Below, in pieces: positions 17,137 through 25,312 of a stretch of DNA of 64,000 nucleotides (positions within the stretch are counted from its first letter, which is position 1; each line of letters opens with the position of its first letter). Origin of the DNA: an uncultured Bacteroidales bacterium. Its GTDB lineage: Bacteria; Bacteroidota; Bacteroidia; Bacteroidales; Paludibacteraceae. Below the pieces are notes generated by a model. That model was not told where the DNA came from and made no database searches. It saw only the letters and a program-made list of their open reading frames with translations. Position numbers and translations under genes: made by a program. The DNA lies in assembly GCA_902798385.1 (NCBI GenBank), contig CADBWK010000005.1:50775-114774 (forward strand), read 5' to 3'.

Positions 17137-18846
17137 TTATTTCGCTATTAGTTGTCCTTCCGGAGAATAAACGGCTCCGTTGCGGCGGATCTGTAATTGT
17201 CCGTTGATGAGTATCTTCTCTGCTTTCGGTTGTTCCTTGACGGCTTCTATATCGAGTGCCGTGGTGTCAAATCCTAATTTGTTATCCATCCATGGGATGC
17301 GGTTCCGCATATAGGTACGTACGACATCCACTTCCGCCTGATAGCTTCCTCTGGCGCTCGGGTTTTGGTGTACGCGTTGGGAGAGAATCTTCCACCGGAT
17401 GAAGTTCAGCCGCTGTGATTCGTTCAGCAACTGTGCCTGTTCGTCGATATAGTCCAGCATCGACTCTTCGGTAAATCCCGATTGGCGTATATTCGCCCAT
17501 AGTGATGCTAACTGCTGTTTGGCACCGGCATCATACACCACGATCTTATCCACTAAACTCTGCATGTAACCGGCACAGCTGCCGCCGGACCGGTAGATAT
17601 AATCCGTCTTGTTATTCACGGGGTACGTACGCTGGTCGTTGTCGAACGCCAGGTCAAAATCCCAGCACGGACCCACATACATCGTATCGTTCGAGCGGTG
17701 TTTATACATATACACGCTCCAGTAGGTATCGGTATTGCCGGACACTTCGCCGACGAGGAAATGTCGCAGGAAGGTATTGAGATTGAGTTTTTGTTTCCAT
17801 CCGTTACCGTTTTCCATCTGGTTGTATTGGCTGCTGATATAGTTCTTTTGCTGGGTGGTGATACTGTCCTCATCCGGCGATTTGATGGAGACAGGCGTCC
17901 CGTTGCCGGAATAGAACACGCCGTTCTGGTTCGGTTCGTCTCCGGCGTACGCATCCACCTCAAACAGATAACCTCCCGTGAGTGCTTCGCCGCTGTTGTC
18001 CTGCGGCGTCATTTCGGTGATATCCACACGTTTCTTACGCACCTCTATCTGGTCGCAAAGCTGGTACGTACCTTTATAGTCTCCGTTCAGCACCACATCC
18101 ACGTACGTGCAGAACGGGGTATAGGGCATCCCGAATCGGCGGCTGAGTTCGAATGCTAACTGATTGCGCATCAGCGTCTTGTCTCCGTAGTTGTTGATCA
18201 GTGTCCATTTCTTCGCTTTCGCCGGAGAACCCAAAACCTGTTGCTTGTGGGCAAACTTGATTCGATACGGTTTCTTGGGAAAAGTACGCGACGCATTGCC
18301 GCGTTCGCGGATAGTAGCGGTGTCGGCTAAGAGTTTCGTGCCGTTATTGGAGATGATGGAGATGTAGCAATCTATCTCATGCTCTTTGTCGTACGGCGCC
18401 TGGTTGTTGACCGTATGAATGACAACGGTCGGCAGGTTCGTCAGTTGCGGCAGATGGCTGTCATCGCCGGCTCCGGCGGTACCGCGGAACTCCAACGCCT
18501 GAATCTTATATTCCCCTTTGAGCTCCGACTTGAGGTAACGCACGTACCGGAACCCGCGCGAGCATTGCACGGTCGCATAGTTCATCTGGTTGGCTACTGA
18601 CGTACCGTCGTGCATATACAGAGGAATAGCATCCAGAAAATCCGGACTATTGGCTCCCTCGAAGATTCCTAACTCTGCCGTCGTTGTACTCAAGGGGTTC
18701 CATCCTACGGATGTGATCATGTGCGGAGTCCCTAAATCCAATCCCCGCCATCCGTCGCCGCTCAGCGACGTGCCGGTGAGAACGTCATCTGCATACCCTG
18801 CTTGCAGAAGCATGCAAGAAAATAAAAATACTGCTATTCGTTTCAT
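17137..18846 (-). CDS. Secreted CotH kinase-like protein with C-terminal sorting-type tail
   Basis: 569 residues from ATG 18846 (MKRIAVFLFSCMLLQAGYA, signal peptide); the open frame extends further upstream but passes through the promoter. After a beta domain comes a CotH domain: IRERGNASRTFPKKPYRIKF, KKWTLINNYGDKTLMRNQL, LFEVDAYAGDEPN and GPCWDFDLAFDNDQRTY, holding the Asp residues of the atypical kinase site. CotH proteins phosphorylate secreted or spore-coat proteins in Bacillus; targets here are unknown. The tail KILINGQLQIRRNGAVYSPE ends GQLIAK. First gene of an operon with the DUF6377 regulator. Confidence 0.85.
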   Translation of the reverse strand: MKRIAVFLFSCMLLQAGYADDVLTGTSLSGDGWRGLDLGTPHMITSVGWNPLSTTTAELGIFEGANSPDFLDAIPLYMHDGTSVANQMNYATVQCSRGFRYVRYLKSELKGEYKIQALEFRGTAGAGDDSHLPQLTNLPTVVIHTVNNQAPYDKEHEIDCYISIISNNGTKLLADTATIRERGNASRTFPKKPYRIKFAHKQQVLGSPAKAKKWTLINNYGDKTLMRNQLAFELSRRFGMPYTPFCTYVDVVLNGDYKGTYQLCDQIEVRKKRVDITEMTPQDNSGEALTGGYLFEVDAYAGDEPNQNGVFYSGNGTPVSIKSPDEDSITTQQKNYISSQYNQMENGNGWKQKLNLNTFLRHFLVGEVSGNTDTYWSVYMYKHRSNDTMYVGPCWDFDLAFDNDQRTYPVNNKTDYIYRSGGSCAGYMQSLVDKIVVYDAGAKQQLASLWANIRQSGFTEESMLDYIDEQAQLLNESQRLNFIRWKILSQRVHQNPSARGSYQAEVDVVRTYMRNRIPWMDNKLGFDTTALDIEAVKEQPKAEKILINGQLQIRRNGAVYSPEGQLIAK

Positions 18847-18854
18847 ATCGACGA

Positions 18855-18886
18855 CAAAGGTAGTAATTTTTTTTCGAATATCCAAA
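18855..18886 (-). promoter_or_regulatory. Bacteroidetes-type promoter for cotH-regulator operon
   Basis: Minus strand: TTTG (18883-18886), 20 nt, TACCTTTG (18855-18862), 8 bp before the ATG at 18846. It fixes the cotH start. Confidence 0.75.
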
Positions 18887-18923
18887 TATTGCAGATATAA
18901 ATCCACGAATTGAGGCTGTTTTT

Positions 18924-19012
18924 TACGTACTTTTTTTTGCCTTCCAAAAATCATAAATCGTTGAAAATACGCAATATAGCATTTAAATACACGTACTTTT
19001 ATGTTATACAAC
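18924..19012 (+). promoter_or_regulatory. Candidate operator pair upstream of the aldo/keto reductase promoter
   Basis: Motif 1 TACGTACTTTTTTTTGCCT (18924-18942) and motif 2 TACTTTTATGTTATACAACA (18994-19013). Both recur upstream of the glucan-locus promoter at 25118-25135 and 25187-25206, with the same 51-nt gap between them and the same 54-nt distance from motif 2 to the -7 box. Confidence 0.55.
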
Positions 19013-19023
19013 ATGTTTGCATG

Positions 19024-19055
19024 TTTGCACATATGCGGGAAAAACACTAACTTTG
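19024..19055 (+). promoter_or_regulatory. Bacteroidetes-type promoter
   Basis: TTTG 19024-19027, 20 nt, TAACTTTG 19048-19055, 28 bp before the aldo/keto reductase ATG. Confidence 0.75.
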
Positions 19056-19083
19056 CGTCCGATTTCGATAATCATAACACACC

Positions 19084-20043
19084 ATGGCAAACGAATTTCC
19101 TTACAAAGCATCCTCGGACCGGTACGCACAAATGCCGGCGATTTATAGTCGTTGTGGCAAGAGTGGAGTCTTGCTGCCGAAAGTCAGTTTGGGCTTCTGG
19201 CATAATTTTGGTGACGATGCGCCTTTTGAACGCAGTCGGGCAATCACCCGTTTTGCTTTCGATCATGGTATTACTCATTTCGATTTTGCCAATAACTACG
19301 GTGTACCTGCCGGTAGCGCCGAACTAACCATGGGACGTCTCATGGACGAAGACTTCCGTCCCTATCGCGATGAACTGTTCATCTCCACCAAAGCCGGTTA
19401 CGGCATGTGGGATGGCCCTTACGGAGACTGGGGTAGTCGTAAGTATCTCATCTCCAGCCTCGATCAATCGCTTCAGCGAATGCATCTTGAGTATGTGGAT
19501 CTGTTCTACTCTCATCGTTATGACCCCAACACGCCGATCGAAGAGACGCTTCAAGCCCTCGTGGACATCGTCCGCTCAGGCAAAGCTCTTTATGTCGGCA
19601 TCTCCAACTGGCCGTTGGAGCCGCTGAAGGCCGCTACGCAATACCTGCGCGAACGTGACGTGCCGCTCCTTATTTATCAAGGACGACTCAATATGCTGAA
19701 TCGCGAACCCATCGAACAAGGTATTCTTGATTTCTGTCGCGAAGAAGGCATAGGCTTTATCGCTTATTCGCCGCTGGCGCAAGGTCTGCTCACCGATCGT
19801 TACCTCGACGGCATCCCCGCGGACAGCCGCATGGCCAAGGAACATTTCCTCAAGTCCGATCGCCGTACGCCGGAGCTCTTGGAGTACCTCCATCAGCTCG
19901 AAGCGAAGGCGCAAGCCTCCAACCGCTCTATTGCACAAGAGGCATTGAACTGGGTGCTTGATCAACCCGGCGTCACTTCCGTCCTCGTCGGCGCCAGCAG
20001 CGTAGAACAATTGAAGAATAACATAAATACAATTATATCATGA
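19084..20043 (+). CDS. Aldo/keto reductase (YghZ / glyceraldehyde-3-phosphate reductase-like)
   Basis: 319 residues, cytoplasmic TIM barrel using NADPH. The catalytic tetrad is visible: Asp and Tyr in HFDFANNYG, Lys in STKAGYGMWDGPYGDWGSRK, His in YSHRYDPNTP. The long loop after the Lys and the GFWHNFGDD start resemble the YghZ (L-glyceraldehyde-3-phosphate reductase) and KvBeta-like subfamily. YSPLAQGLLTDRYLDGIP and LVGASSVEQLKNN are standard C-terminal landmarks. Its stop overlaps the start of the next gene by 4 bp, oddly coupling a cytoplasmic reductase to a large secreted binding protein. True substrate unknown. Confidence 0.88.
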   Translation: MANEFPYKASSDRYAQMPAIYSRCGKSGVLLPKVSLGFWHNFGDDAPFERSRAITRFAFDHGITHFDFANNYGVPAGSAELTMGRLMDEDFRPYRDELFISTKAGYGMWDGPYGDWGSRKYLISSLDQSLQRMHLEYVDLFYSHRYDPNTPIEETLQALVDIVRSGKALYVGISNWPLEPLKAATQYLRERDVPLLIYQGRLNMLNREPIEQGILDFCREEGIGFIAYSPLAQGLLTDRYLDGIPADSRMAKEHFLKSDRRTPELLEYLHQLEAKAQASNRSIAQEALNWVLDQPGVTSVLVGASSVEQLKNNINTIIS

Positions 20044-23000
20044 GAAAAAAATTAACTTTACTCTTCGCGCTTTTGTGCGTGAGTATGATGAGTTGGGCAA
20101 CGAATTATTGCGATGCGACCGTTTCTACCAATCATGAAAACATGACAGTTACGGTGAAGAAAACGGGTGCCCTTGAGACCACATTTATTTTTGAGCATGA
20201 AAAGATTGCCAATAATCAAAATTGGCAGGGGTATAACCCAATTAATTTAGGAGGAGGAACCTTAAGTGGAGCAGACCTTTCGGCCTCAACCACCAAGACC
20301 TATACTTCGGGTAAGTTAACGTGTGTTACTACGTGGAGTAGTTATCCCACATCAAATATGACTATCTTTTTCTCGATTTATCGAGATAATTCCGATTCGC
20401 AGGGAGACATATTTACATTCACATTATCCGATATTAATCCGGAGGCAGAATGCTCAGATACTCGTGCTAATTCTGATTTAACGCGGACATCATCCGGCAG
20501 CGTAACATTGGATGTCGCTGCAACTTCTACCATTACTTATACTACATCAAGTACCGGCGCTGTTACGTATTCTTCTTCTAATCCATCCGTTGCTACAGTT
20601 AACTCCTCCGGTGAGATTACTGCTGTTCGCTATGGAGAGGCGACAATCACAGTCTCGCAAGAGGCGGATGCCTCCTATAAAGCGGGTAGTTTTACCGTTG
20701 ATGTGACAGTTAATATGAATAAAAAAACTGCAACGAAGAATTATGGTTCTTTACAACTCCTTAATGCCGATTTGTACAATCGTGTAGGAGGAGGTCTAGC
20801 GGGAGACGATGCTTGTGGTAAAGTGGATTTATATGTGCTTACGTGGGGAAATAAACTTATATACAAGGCAATAATCAAAGAAGACAAGGCGTTCACAGAT
20901 GGAACAACAGGCTGGAGATGTCGGCTACTAACTTGTAAACCTGATATGTCTTCAGTGGAAGAACAATGGGCGATTACGTCTCCTAATGTGGATAATAAAA
21001 CGCGTATTCTGTTGCCATCACAGGAAACGAATGCCCCGGGGTTGTCAAAATATGGAGAAGACTTCAAATTCTACTCATACATGACAATTACTTGTTCTCC
21101 TGATGAACGCACTATTCAAACGGTTTCATATACACGTAATAAAGTTCATAATTACGATTCTTCGGACGAGACCGCTCCGGTGCTTGGCGCCGCAACTGTC
21201 ACACCCGGGGAAGATGATATTACGGTTTCTTTTGATGCAGTAACTTCAGAAGAGGTATTCTATATGATTGAGGATGCCGAGCATAATCAACAATTCTTAT
21301 CGATGGAGCCGACGTTTGTACTCCCGAAAGATGGTAGTGGTATAACATATAACTTTTCTTGCTATGCTATAGATTATAATGGTAATGTGTCTGCTGCACA
21401 AACAGCAGTTGTGGAAATGCCATTTGTCGCATCTACCAATTTGGCTTTGAATAAATCGGTTGTTGCAGGATACATTCCTGGGAATGCGGATGAAATTCCG
21501 TTAAAAGCAAACGACGGTAAGGATAATACTGCATGGGTTACATATGGCAATGATAATGTAGCAAACGATTGGTGGTATGTAGACCTGAATGCCGCTTATA
21601 ACATTACAAATATTAAAGCATTGTGGGGCGATGTATATTCCACTAATTATATTCTTCAGGTGCGTGTTTTAGCACCGGGGGAAGAGGATAAAGCTAATGA
21701 TGGCGCGTGGAAAACTATCGCTTCTGTTACGGATGCTACTGGTAGCGCAGAGAAATCCACGGACGTGACAGCCGTTGGTCGATATGTGCGTATTCATTCT
21801 CTCGCACGTACAGGCGGCTTCTTCCGTTTGCGTGAATTTAAAGTATATGGCTCCAACTTAGCCGATGTGGATACTCAAAAACCCAATATGATATCTGCAA
21901 GTTTTGTTAGTAGCACCGATACACGTATTGTAATTGCAGTGGAGGCAGAAGACGATAAGGGTGTCGATACATACCATGTCGTAGATGCAGGCAATAGTAT
22001 AGATGAATTGCTTGTGGCGGAAGCAGGGCAAATTACTGTTTCTGGTTTAACGGCTGGAACAGATTATAATTTCACTATCACTGCTAAAGATTTGTTTGGT
22101 AATGAATCTGCTAATAGTAAAACTGTTGCTGCATCAACCAGTTCGCATCTTACGGCTCCCAATGCAGCCGCTACTGCTCCGACATGGCCGGCAGATCAAA
22201 TAAAGGCTATCTATAGTCCTACCTATAGCGCTGATTGTAATTTTGCAAACTGGGTCGGCTGCGTTGAGTATACTAACGATACGTACGGTAAAAAATACGC
22301 AATGGGCGCAGAATGTTGGGGATTTGGTTTAGATGGTTATACGCTCAACTGTCTTACAATGGAAAAGTTACATGCGGATATTTGGATAGCTGATGACGCC
22401 TCTTTGCGCCTTGTACCAATATACGGAGGGGCGGGACTCACAACAGACGATTCGCATGGCAAATTTGTGAATCTAACAGGTCAACAATGGAATAGTATTG
22501 ATCTTACTCTTTCGAGCGATTTTGCTGGGTTGGATTTATCAAGTATCTTCCAATTCAAAGTTGATAATGCTAATGGCCTTACAATATGGATAGATAATTT
22601 ATATTTCTATCGTGAATCGGCTATCGTCGACGGACAGGCCCCAACGAATGTGTCGGCAAGTGTGGCTGCAAGAGGCTTCAATTCCGTAAAGATTATTGCT
22701 CAGGCAGAGGATAACAGTGGGGCTGTAAGCTTTAAGGTGTTGAACGGTGAGAGCATCTTAGCGACAGGATCTGCAGCTACTGGTGTCTCAACCACGATTA
22801 CGGTTAGCAGCTTGACACCGGGTACGAACTATAATTTGAATGTCATTGCGTATGACGAGGCTGGCAACGAAGCTTCACCTGTGGCAGTAGCTATAAGTAC
22901 TAAAGCATTACCGTCTCCTGCTCCGACTCCGGTATTTGCCAATAACGTAATTATTCCATTCTTTACTGATGAGATAGCTGGTGGAAAAACTGGAGCACAA

Positions 23001-24002
23001 ATACATTCCGGAGGTTGGGGAGAGAGTACTGTGGCTGAATGGATAAATATTGTTCCTGGGGATGAGGTGTTCTATGCGCAAAACTTTAATTTTGCGGGAT
23101 GGCATAGTTGGGGAAGTGAAATCGATGCTACAAATATGGCGTTCATTCATATCGACATTTATTCATTGGGAATGACGCAAATAAGTTTTACTCCGATTAG
23201 TCCGGCATCTCCGACTAATCACGAGGGTGTATTTAATATCACTTTAACTCCGGATGCGTGGACTAGTATAGATATCCCCCTTAGCGAGTATGCATCTTAT
23301 AACATTGATTTTGCACATATTTTCCAATTCAAGTTAATGAATGCTGTCGGTGGCAATGAATTTATGGCAGATAATGTTTACTTCTGGCAACCGGCCGTAA
23401 AGACTACTCCGGAGATAGGCGGTGATGAGGATACTGGAGGTTGGGCTACATTCTCTTGTGAAGAAAATGTAGCTGTCCCGAGCGGCGTAAAGGCTTACAA
23501 GGCCGAATACCAGAAGACGGCAACAGAAGAATTGCTTGAACTGACTGATATCGGAGATGTGATCCCGGCAAACGAGGGTGTGCTCCTCAGGGGTACGGCT
23601 AACACCGTATATACATTTGCTCCAACGGCGTCAGCAGCCCCGGTTATTTCTGACAATGCCCTTGTCGGCTGTCCGGCACGCACGGATATTTCATCTGTTG
23701 CTACATCGAATGACATCTTCTGCTTGCGTTATTCGGAACTCTATAGCCTGACAGGATTCTTCCTCTATACCGGTCAATATATCCCGGCAGGGAAAGCCTA
23801 TCTTCCGATACCGAAAGATCCGGGTGGAGCAGGTCTCCCGCAACGTAAGATTCGCTTCGTCTTCCATAACGAACAGACCACAACCGGCATAGAAAATGCC
23901 GATGCTGAGGCTCTTCAAACAACGAAGTTTATGGAGAACGGACAACTTTTTATCCGCCGCGGTGATGCCGTTTATACCATCCAAGGCGCGCGTGTTCAAT
24001 AA
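20040..24002 (+). CDS. Large secreted multi-CBM protein with C-terminal sorting-type tail
   Basis: 1320 residues. Signal peptide MRKKLTLLFALLCVSMMSWA. Order: two beta domains, a Big2-like Ig domain (about 165-225), a domain of unknown type (235-375), a short Ig-like domain, an F5/8C/CBM32-like discoidin domain (about 465-610, NLALNKSVVAGY), FnIII-like units (615-700 and 865-950), the shared module with AIYSPTYSADCNF (about 715-860), a second related module (about 955-1120), a C-terminal beta domain and the tail KFMENGQLFIRRGDAVYTIQ. No catalytic domain recognised. The first 3.3 kb is visibly more AT-rich than its neighbours, suggesting a different origin. Probably a glycan-binding surface protein. 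Confidence 0.75.
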   Translation: MRKKLTLLFALLCVSMMSWATNYCDATVSTNHENMTVTVKKTGALETTFIFEHEKIANNQNWQGYNPINLGGGTLSGADLSASTTKTYTSGKLTCVTTWSSYPTSNMTIFFSIYRDNSDSQGDIFTFTLSDINPEAECSDTRANSDLTRTSSGSVTLDVAATSTITYTTSSTGAVTYSSSNPSVATVNSSGEITAVRYGEATITVSQEADASYKAGSFTVDVTVNMNKKTATKNYGSLQLLNADLYNRVGGGLAGDDACGKVDLYVLTWGNKLIYKAIIKEDKAFTDGTTGWRCRLLTCKPDMSSVEEQWAITSPNVDNKTRILLPSQETNAPGLSKYGEDFKFYSYMTITCSPDERTIQTVSYTRNKVHNYDSSDETAPVLGAATVTPGEDDITVSFDAVTSEEVFYMIEDAEHNQQFLSMEPTFVLPKDGSGITYNFSCYAIDYNGNVSAAQTAVVEMPFVASTNLALNKSVVAGYIPGNADEIPLKANDGKDNTAWVTYGNDNVANDWWYVDLNAAYNITNIKALWGDVYSTNYILQVRVLAPGEEDKANDGAWKTIASVTDATGSAEKSTDVTAVGRYVRIHSLARTGGFFRLREFKVYGSNLADVDTQKPNMISASFVSSTDTRIVIAVEAEDDKGVDTYHVVDAGNSIDELLVAEAGQITVSGLTAGTDYNFTITAKDLFGNESANSKTVAASTSSHLTAPNAAATAPTWPADQIKAIYSPTYSADCNFANWVGCVEYTNDTYGKKYAMGAECWGFGLDGYTLNCLTMEKLHADIWIADDASLRLVPIYGGAGLTTDDSHGKFVNLTGQQWNSIDLTLSSDFAGLDLSSIFQFKVDNANGLTIWIDNLYFYRESAIVDGQAPTNVSASVAARGFNSVKIIAQAEDNSGAVSFKVLNGESILATGSAATGVSTTITVSSLTPGTNYNLNVIAYDEAGNEASPVAVAISTKALPSPAPTPVFANNVIIPFFTDEIAGGKTGAQIHSGGWGESTVAEWINIVPGDEVFYAQNFNFAGWHSWGSEIDATNMAFIHIDIYSLGMTQISFTPISPASPTNHEGVFNITLTPDAWTSIDIPLSEYASYNIDFAHIFQFKLMNAVGGNEFMADNVYFWQPAVKTTPEIGGDEDTGGWATFSCEENVAVPSGVKAYKAEYQKTATEELLELTDIGDVIPANEGVLLRGTANTVYTFAPTASAAPVISDNALVGCPARTDISSVATSNDIFCLRYSELYSLTGFFLYTGQYIPAGKAYLPIPKDPGGAGLPQRKIRFVFHNEQTTTGIENADAEALQTTKFMENGQLFIRRGDAVYTIQGARVQ

Positions 24003-24019
24003 TATTGTGTAACCTTCAA

Positions 24020-24172
24020 ATGACAACAACTATGCAAAAGACTTATATAGCTCCTCAAACAGAGGTTATGCAGTATGGTAGTGATCTGATGCAGGATCCG
24101 GGAATCGGAATTATCCGTGGCTCAGGTGCGGGAGAAAGCAAAAACTTCACCGATCCTACAGACATTTGGTAA
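24020..24172 (+). CDS. Small peptide of the Bacteroidales YIxPxxEV type
   Basis: 50 residues from ATG 24020 (MTTTMQKTYIAPQTEVMQYG...); ATG 24032 (MQKTYIAP) is an equally good start. The pattern Lys-x-Tyr-Ile-x-Pro-x-x-Glu-Val near the N-terminus, then a Gly/Ser-rich stretch (IIRGSGAGES), is seen in many short Bacteroidales proteins of unknown function, often next to secreted-protein or surface-polysaccharide genes. No signal peptide or membrane segment. It begins 17 bp after the 1320-residue protein and is probably co-transcribed with it. Function unknown. Confidence 0.6.
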   Translation: MTTTMQKTYIAPQTEVMQYGSDLMQDPGIGIIRGSGAGESKNFTDPTDIW

Positions 24173-24214
24173 CCCAATTGTTATCCTGTTCCTTCGGTTA
24201 GACTGTACTAATAG

Positions 24215-24247
24215 TTCGTATATCATTCGTATATCGTTCGTATTTGA
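24215..24247. repeat. 11-bp tandem repeat
   Basis: TTCGTATATCA, TTCGTATATCG, TTCGTATTTGA between the small peptide gene and the esterase gene. Same unit length as the 11379-11411 repeat but a different sequence. Confidence 0.75.
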
Positions 24248-24280
24248 TACGGTACAAGTAGCAGAAAACAGGAGACATTT

Positions 24281-25093
24281 ATGCTTGTGAAAAAGATTCT
24301 GATTATAGCTCTGGCTTTGATGGCTTTGGTGGCATGTACACCGAAAAAGGAGCAAGCTTCAGCAAAGCCGCAAGTAGGTACGGTGGTTCTGGACACAATC
24401 AATAATGTGCCGTGCCGCGTGTACCTGCCGAATGGATATGAGGAAAGTGTAAAGTGTAAAGCGGAAAGTGTAAAGTATCCCGTCCTCTATCTGCATCATG
24501 GCATGTGGGGCAATGAGCACGACTGGACAGAGCAGGGACATCTGCTGCATTGGATGGACTCCCTGCTCCAGTTAGGTCAGGTACGCGAAATGGTGATCAT
24601 CATGCCGGATAACTGTCCGCATCGTGAGACGAGTGAGGAAGAGCGCGCCAATGCGATGTCGGGCGAATGGATCCGCCAGTTCCCGCAGTTTATGGCTGAG
24701 ACTGAACAGAAGTACAATGTCAGCTCCGATCCTTCGCTCCGCGCGATTGCCGGTCTCTCCATGGGAGGCTTCCATTCAATGCATGTGTCCCATTACCTCC
24801 ACGGACAATTTGCCTATGTGGGCTTGTTCTCTCCCGCTATCCGTCACCCGCAATCGGATCCGGCGTACGATAACTGGGAAGAGGAAGTACGACTGCAGAT
24901 GAAAGAGGCGCCGCTCTACTGGATCGCCATCGGCAACGAGGACTTCTTGTACGAACATGTGCAGGAGTACCGCCGTTGGTTGGAAGCCAACCATCTCGAG
25001 TACACCTATTATGAGAGTGCCGGCGGGCATGTGTGGCCGAATTGGGAGGATTATCTCTGCCGCTTCCTCAAACTACTCTTTAAGCGTCCTTAA
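24281..25093 (+). CDS. Lipoprotein esterase, alpha/beta hydrolase (esterase D / XynZ-type)
   Basis: 270 residues. Lipoprotein signal MLVKKILIIALALMALVACT with the lipobox Cys at 20. Alpha/beta hydrolase of the putative-esterase family: YPVLYLHHGMWGNEHDW (oxyanion-hole region), IMPDN, GLSMGGFHSM (nucleophile Ser), and GGHVWPNWEDYL (catalytic His). Relatives include feruloyl and acetyl esterases acting on plant glycans; the substrate cannot be read from sequence. A 7-bp repeat encodes EESVKCKAESVKYP between the first beta strands. It may belong with the preceding CBM protein operon. Confidence 0.82.
   Translation: MLVKKILIIALALMALVACTPKKEQASAKPQVGTVVLDTINNVPCRVYLPNGYEESVKCKAESVKYPVLYLHHGMWGNEHDWTEQGHLLHWMDSLLQLGQVREMVIIMPDNCPHRETSEEERANAMSGEWIRQFPQFMAETEQKYNVSSDPSLRAIAGLSMGGFHSMHVSHYLHGQFAYVGLFSPAIRHPQSDPAYDNWEEEVRLQMKEAPLYWIAIGNEDFLYEHVQEYRRWLEANHLEYTYYESAGGHVWPNWEDYLCRFLKLLFKRP
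24444..24478 (+). repeat. 7-bp short tandem repeat in the esterase
   Basis: AAAGTGT, AAAGTGT, AAAGCGG, AAAGTGT, AAAGTAT; in frame as SVKCKAESVKY, in a loop before the strand YPVLYLHHG. Confidence 0.8.
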
Positions 25094-25106
25094 GGGCGCT
25101 TTTTTG
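25082..25106 (+). terminator. Rho-independent terminator of the esterase gene
   Basis: AAGCGTCC-TTAA-GGGCGCTT followed by T-run; the esterase stop codon lies at the loop and start of the right arm. Confidence 0.8.
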
Positions 25107-25117
25107 TTGGTACTAAA

Positions 25118-25206
25118 TACGTACTTTTTTTGCCTGTGTTGGAATGCTAATATGCTGATATTTCGACAAATAGCAGATACTTTATATACTTTTATGCTGC
25201 ATAACA
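25118..25206 (+). promoter_or_regulatory. Candidate operator pair upstream of the glucan-locus promoter
   Basis: Motif 1 TACGTACTTTTTTTGCCT (25118-25135) and motif 2 TACTTTTATGCTGCATAACA (25187-25206), separated by 51 nt; motif 2 starts 54 nt before the -7 box. Same arrangement as upstream of the aldo/keto reductase operon at 18924-19013, while the intervening bases differ. Confidence 0.55.
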
Positions 25207-25217
25207 CATAAGAATGC

Positions 25218-25248
25218 TTGCGTATTTCGCAAAAAAGCAGTACCTTTG
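25218..25248 (+). promoter_or_regulatory. Bacteroidetes-type promoter of the glucan utilisation operon
   Basis: TTG 25218-25220, 20 nt, TACCTTTG 25241-25248, followed by a leader of about 60 nt to ATG 25313. No further promoter of this type was seen until 48179. Confidence 0.75.
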
Positions 25249-25312
25249 CGTCGGTTTTAACAAAGTTAATTCATTAATTCACATATTGTTTAACAAACTA
25301 AAATTTAGTATC

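Noticed and set aside
18847-19047. Long N-terminal extension of the cotH gene
   Set aside because: It passes through its own promoter (18855-18886) and has no signal peptide; ATG 18846 is followed by one.
20040-24002. Glycoside hydrolase domain in the 1320-residue protein
   Set aside because: Only binding, Ig-like and FnIII-like modules were recognised; no catalytic motif was seen.
25214-25312. Upstream start for the 25313 gene (MLAYFAKKQY...)
   Set aside because: The promoter boxes at 25218-25248 lie in this stretch, and a clean signal peptide begins at 25313.
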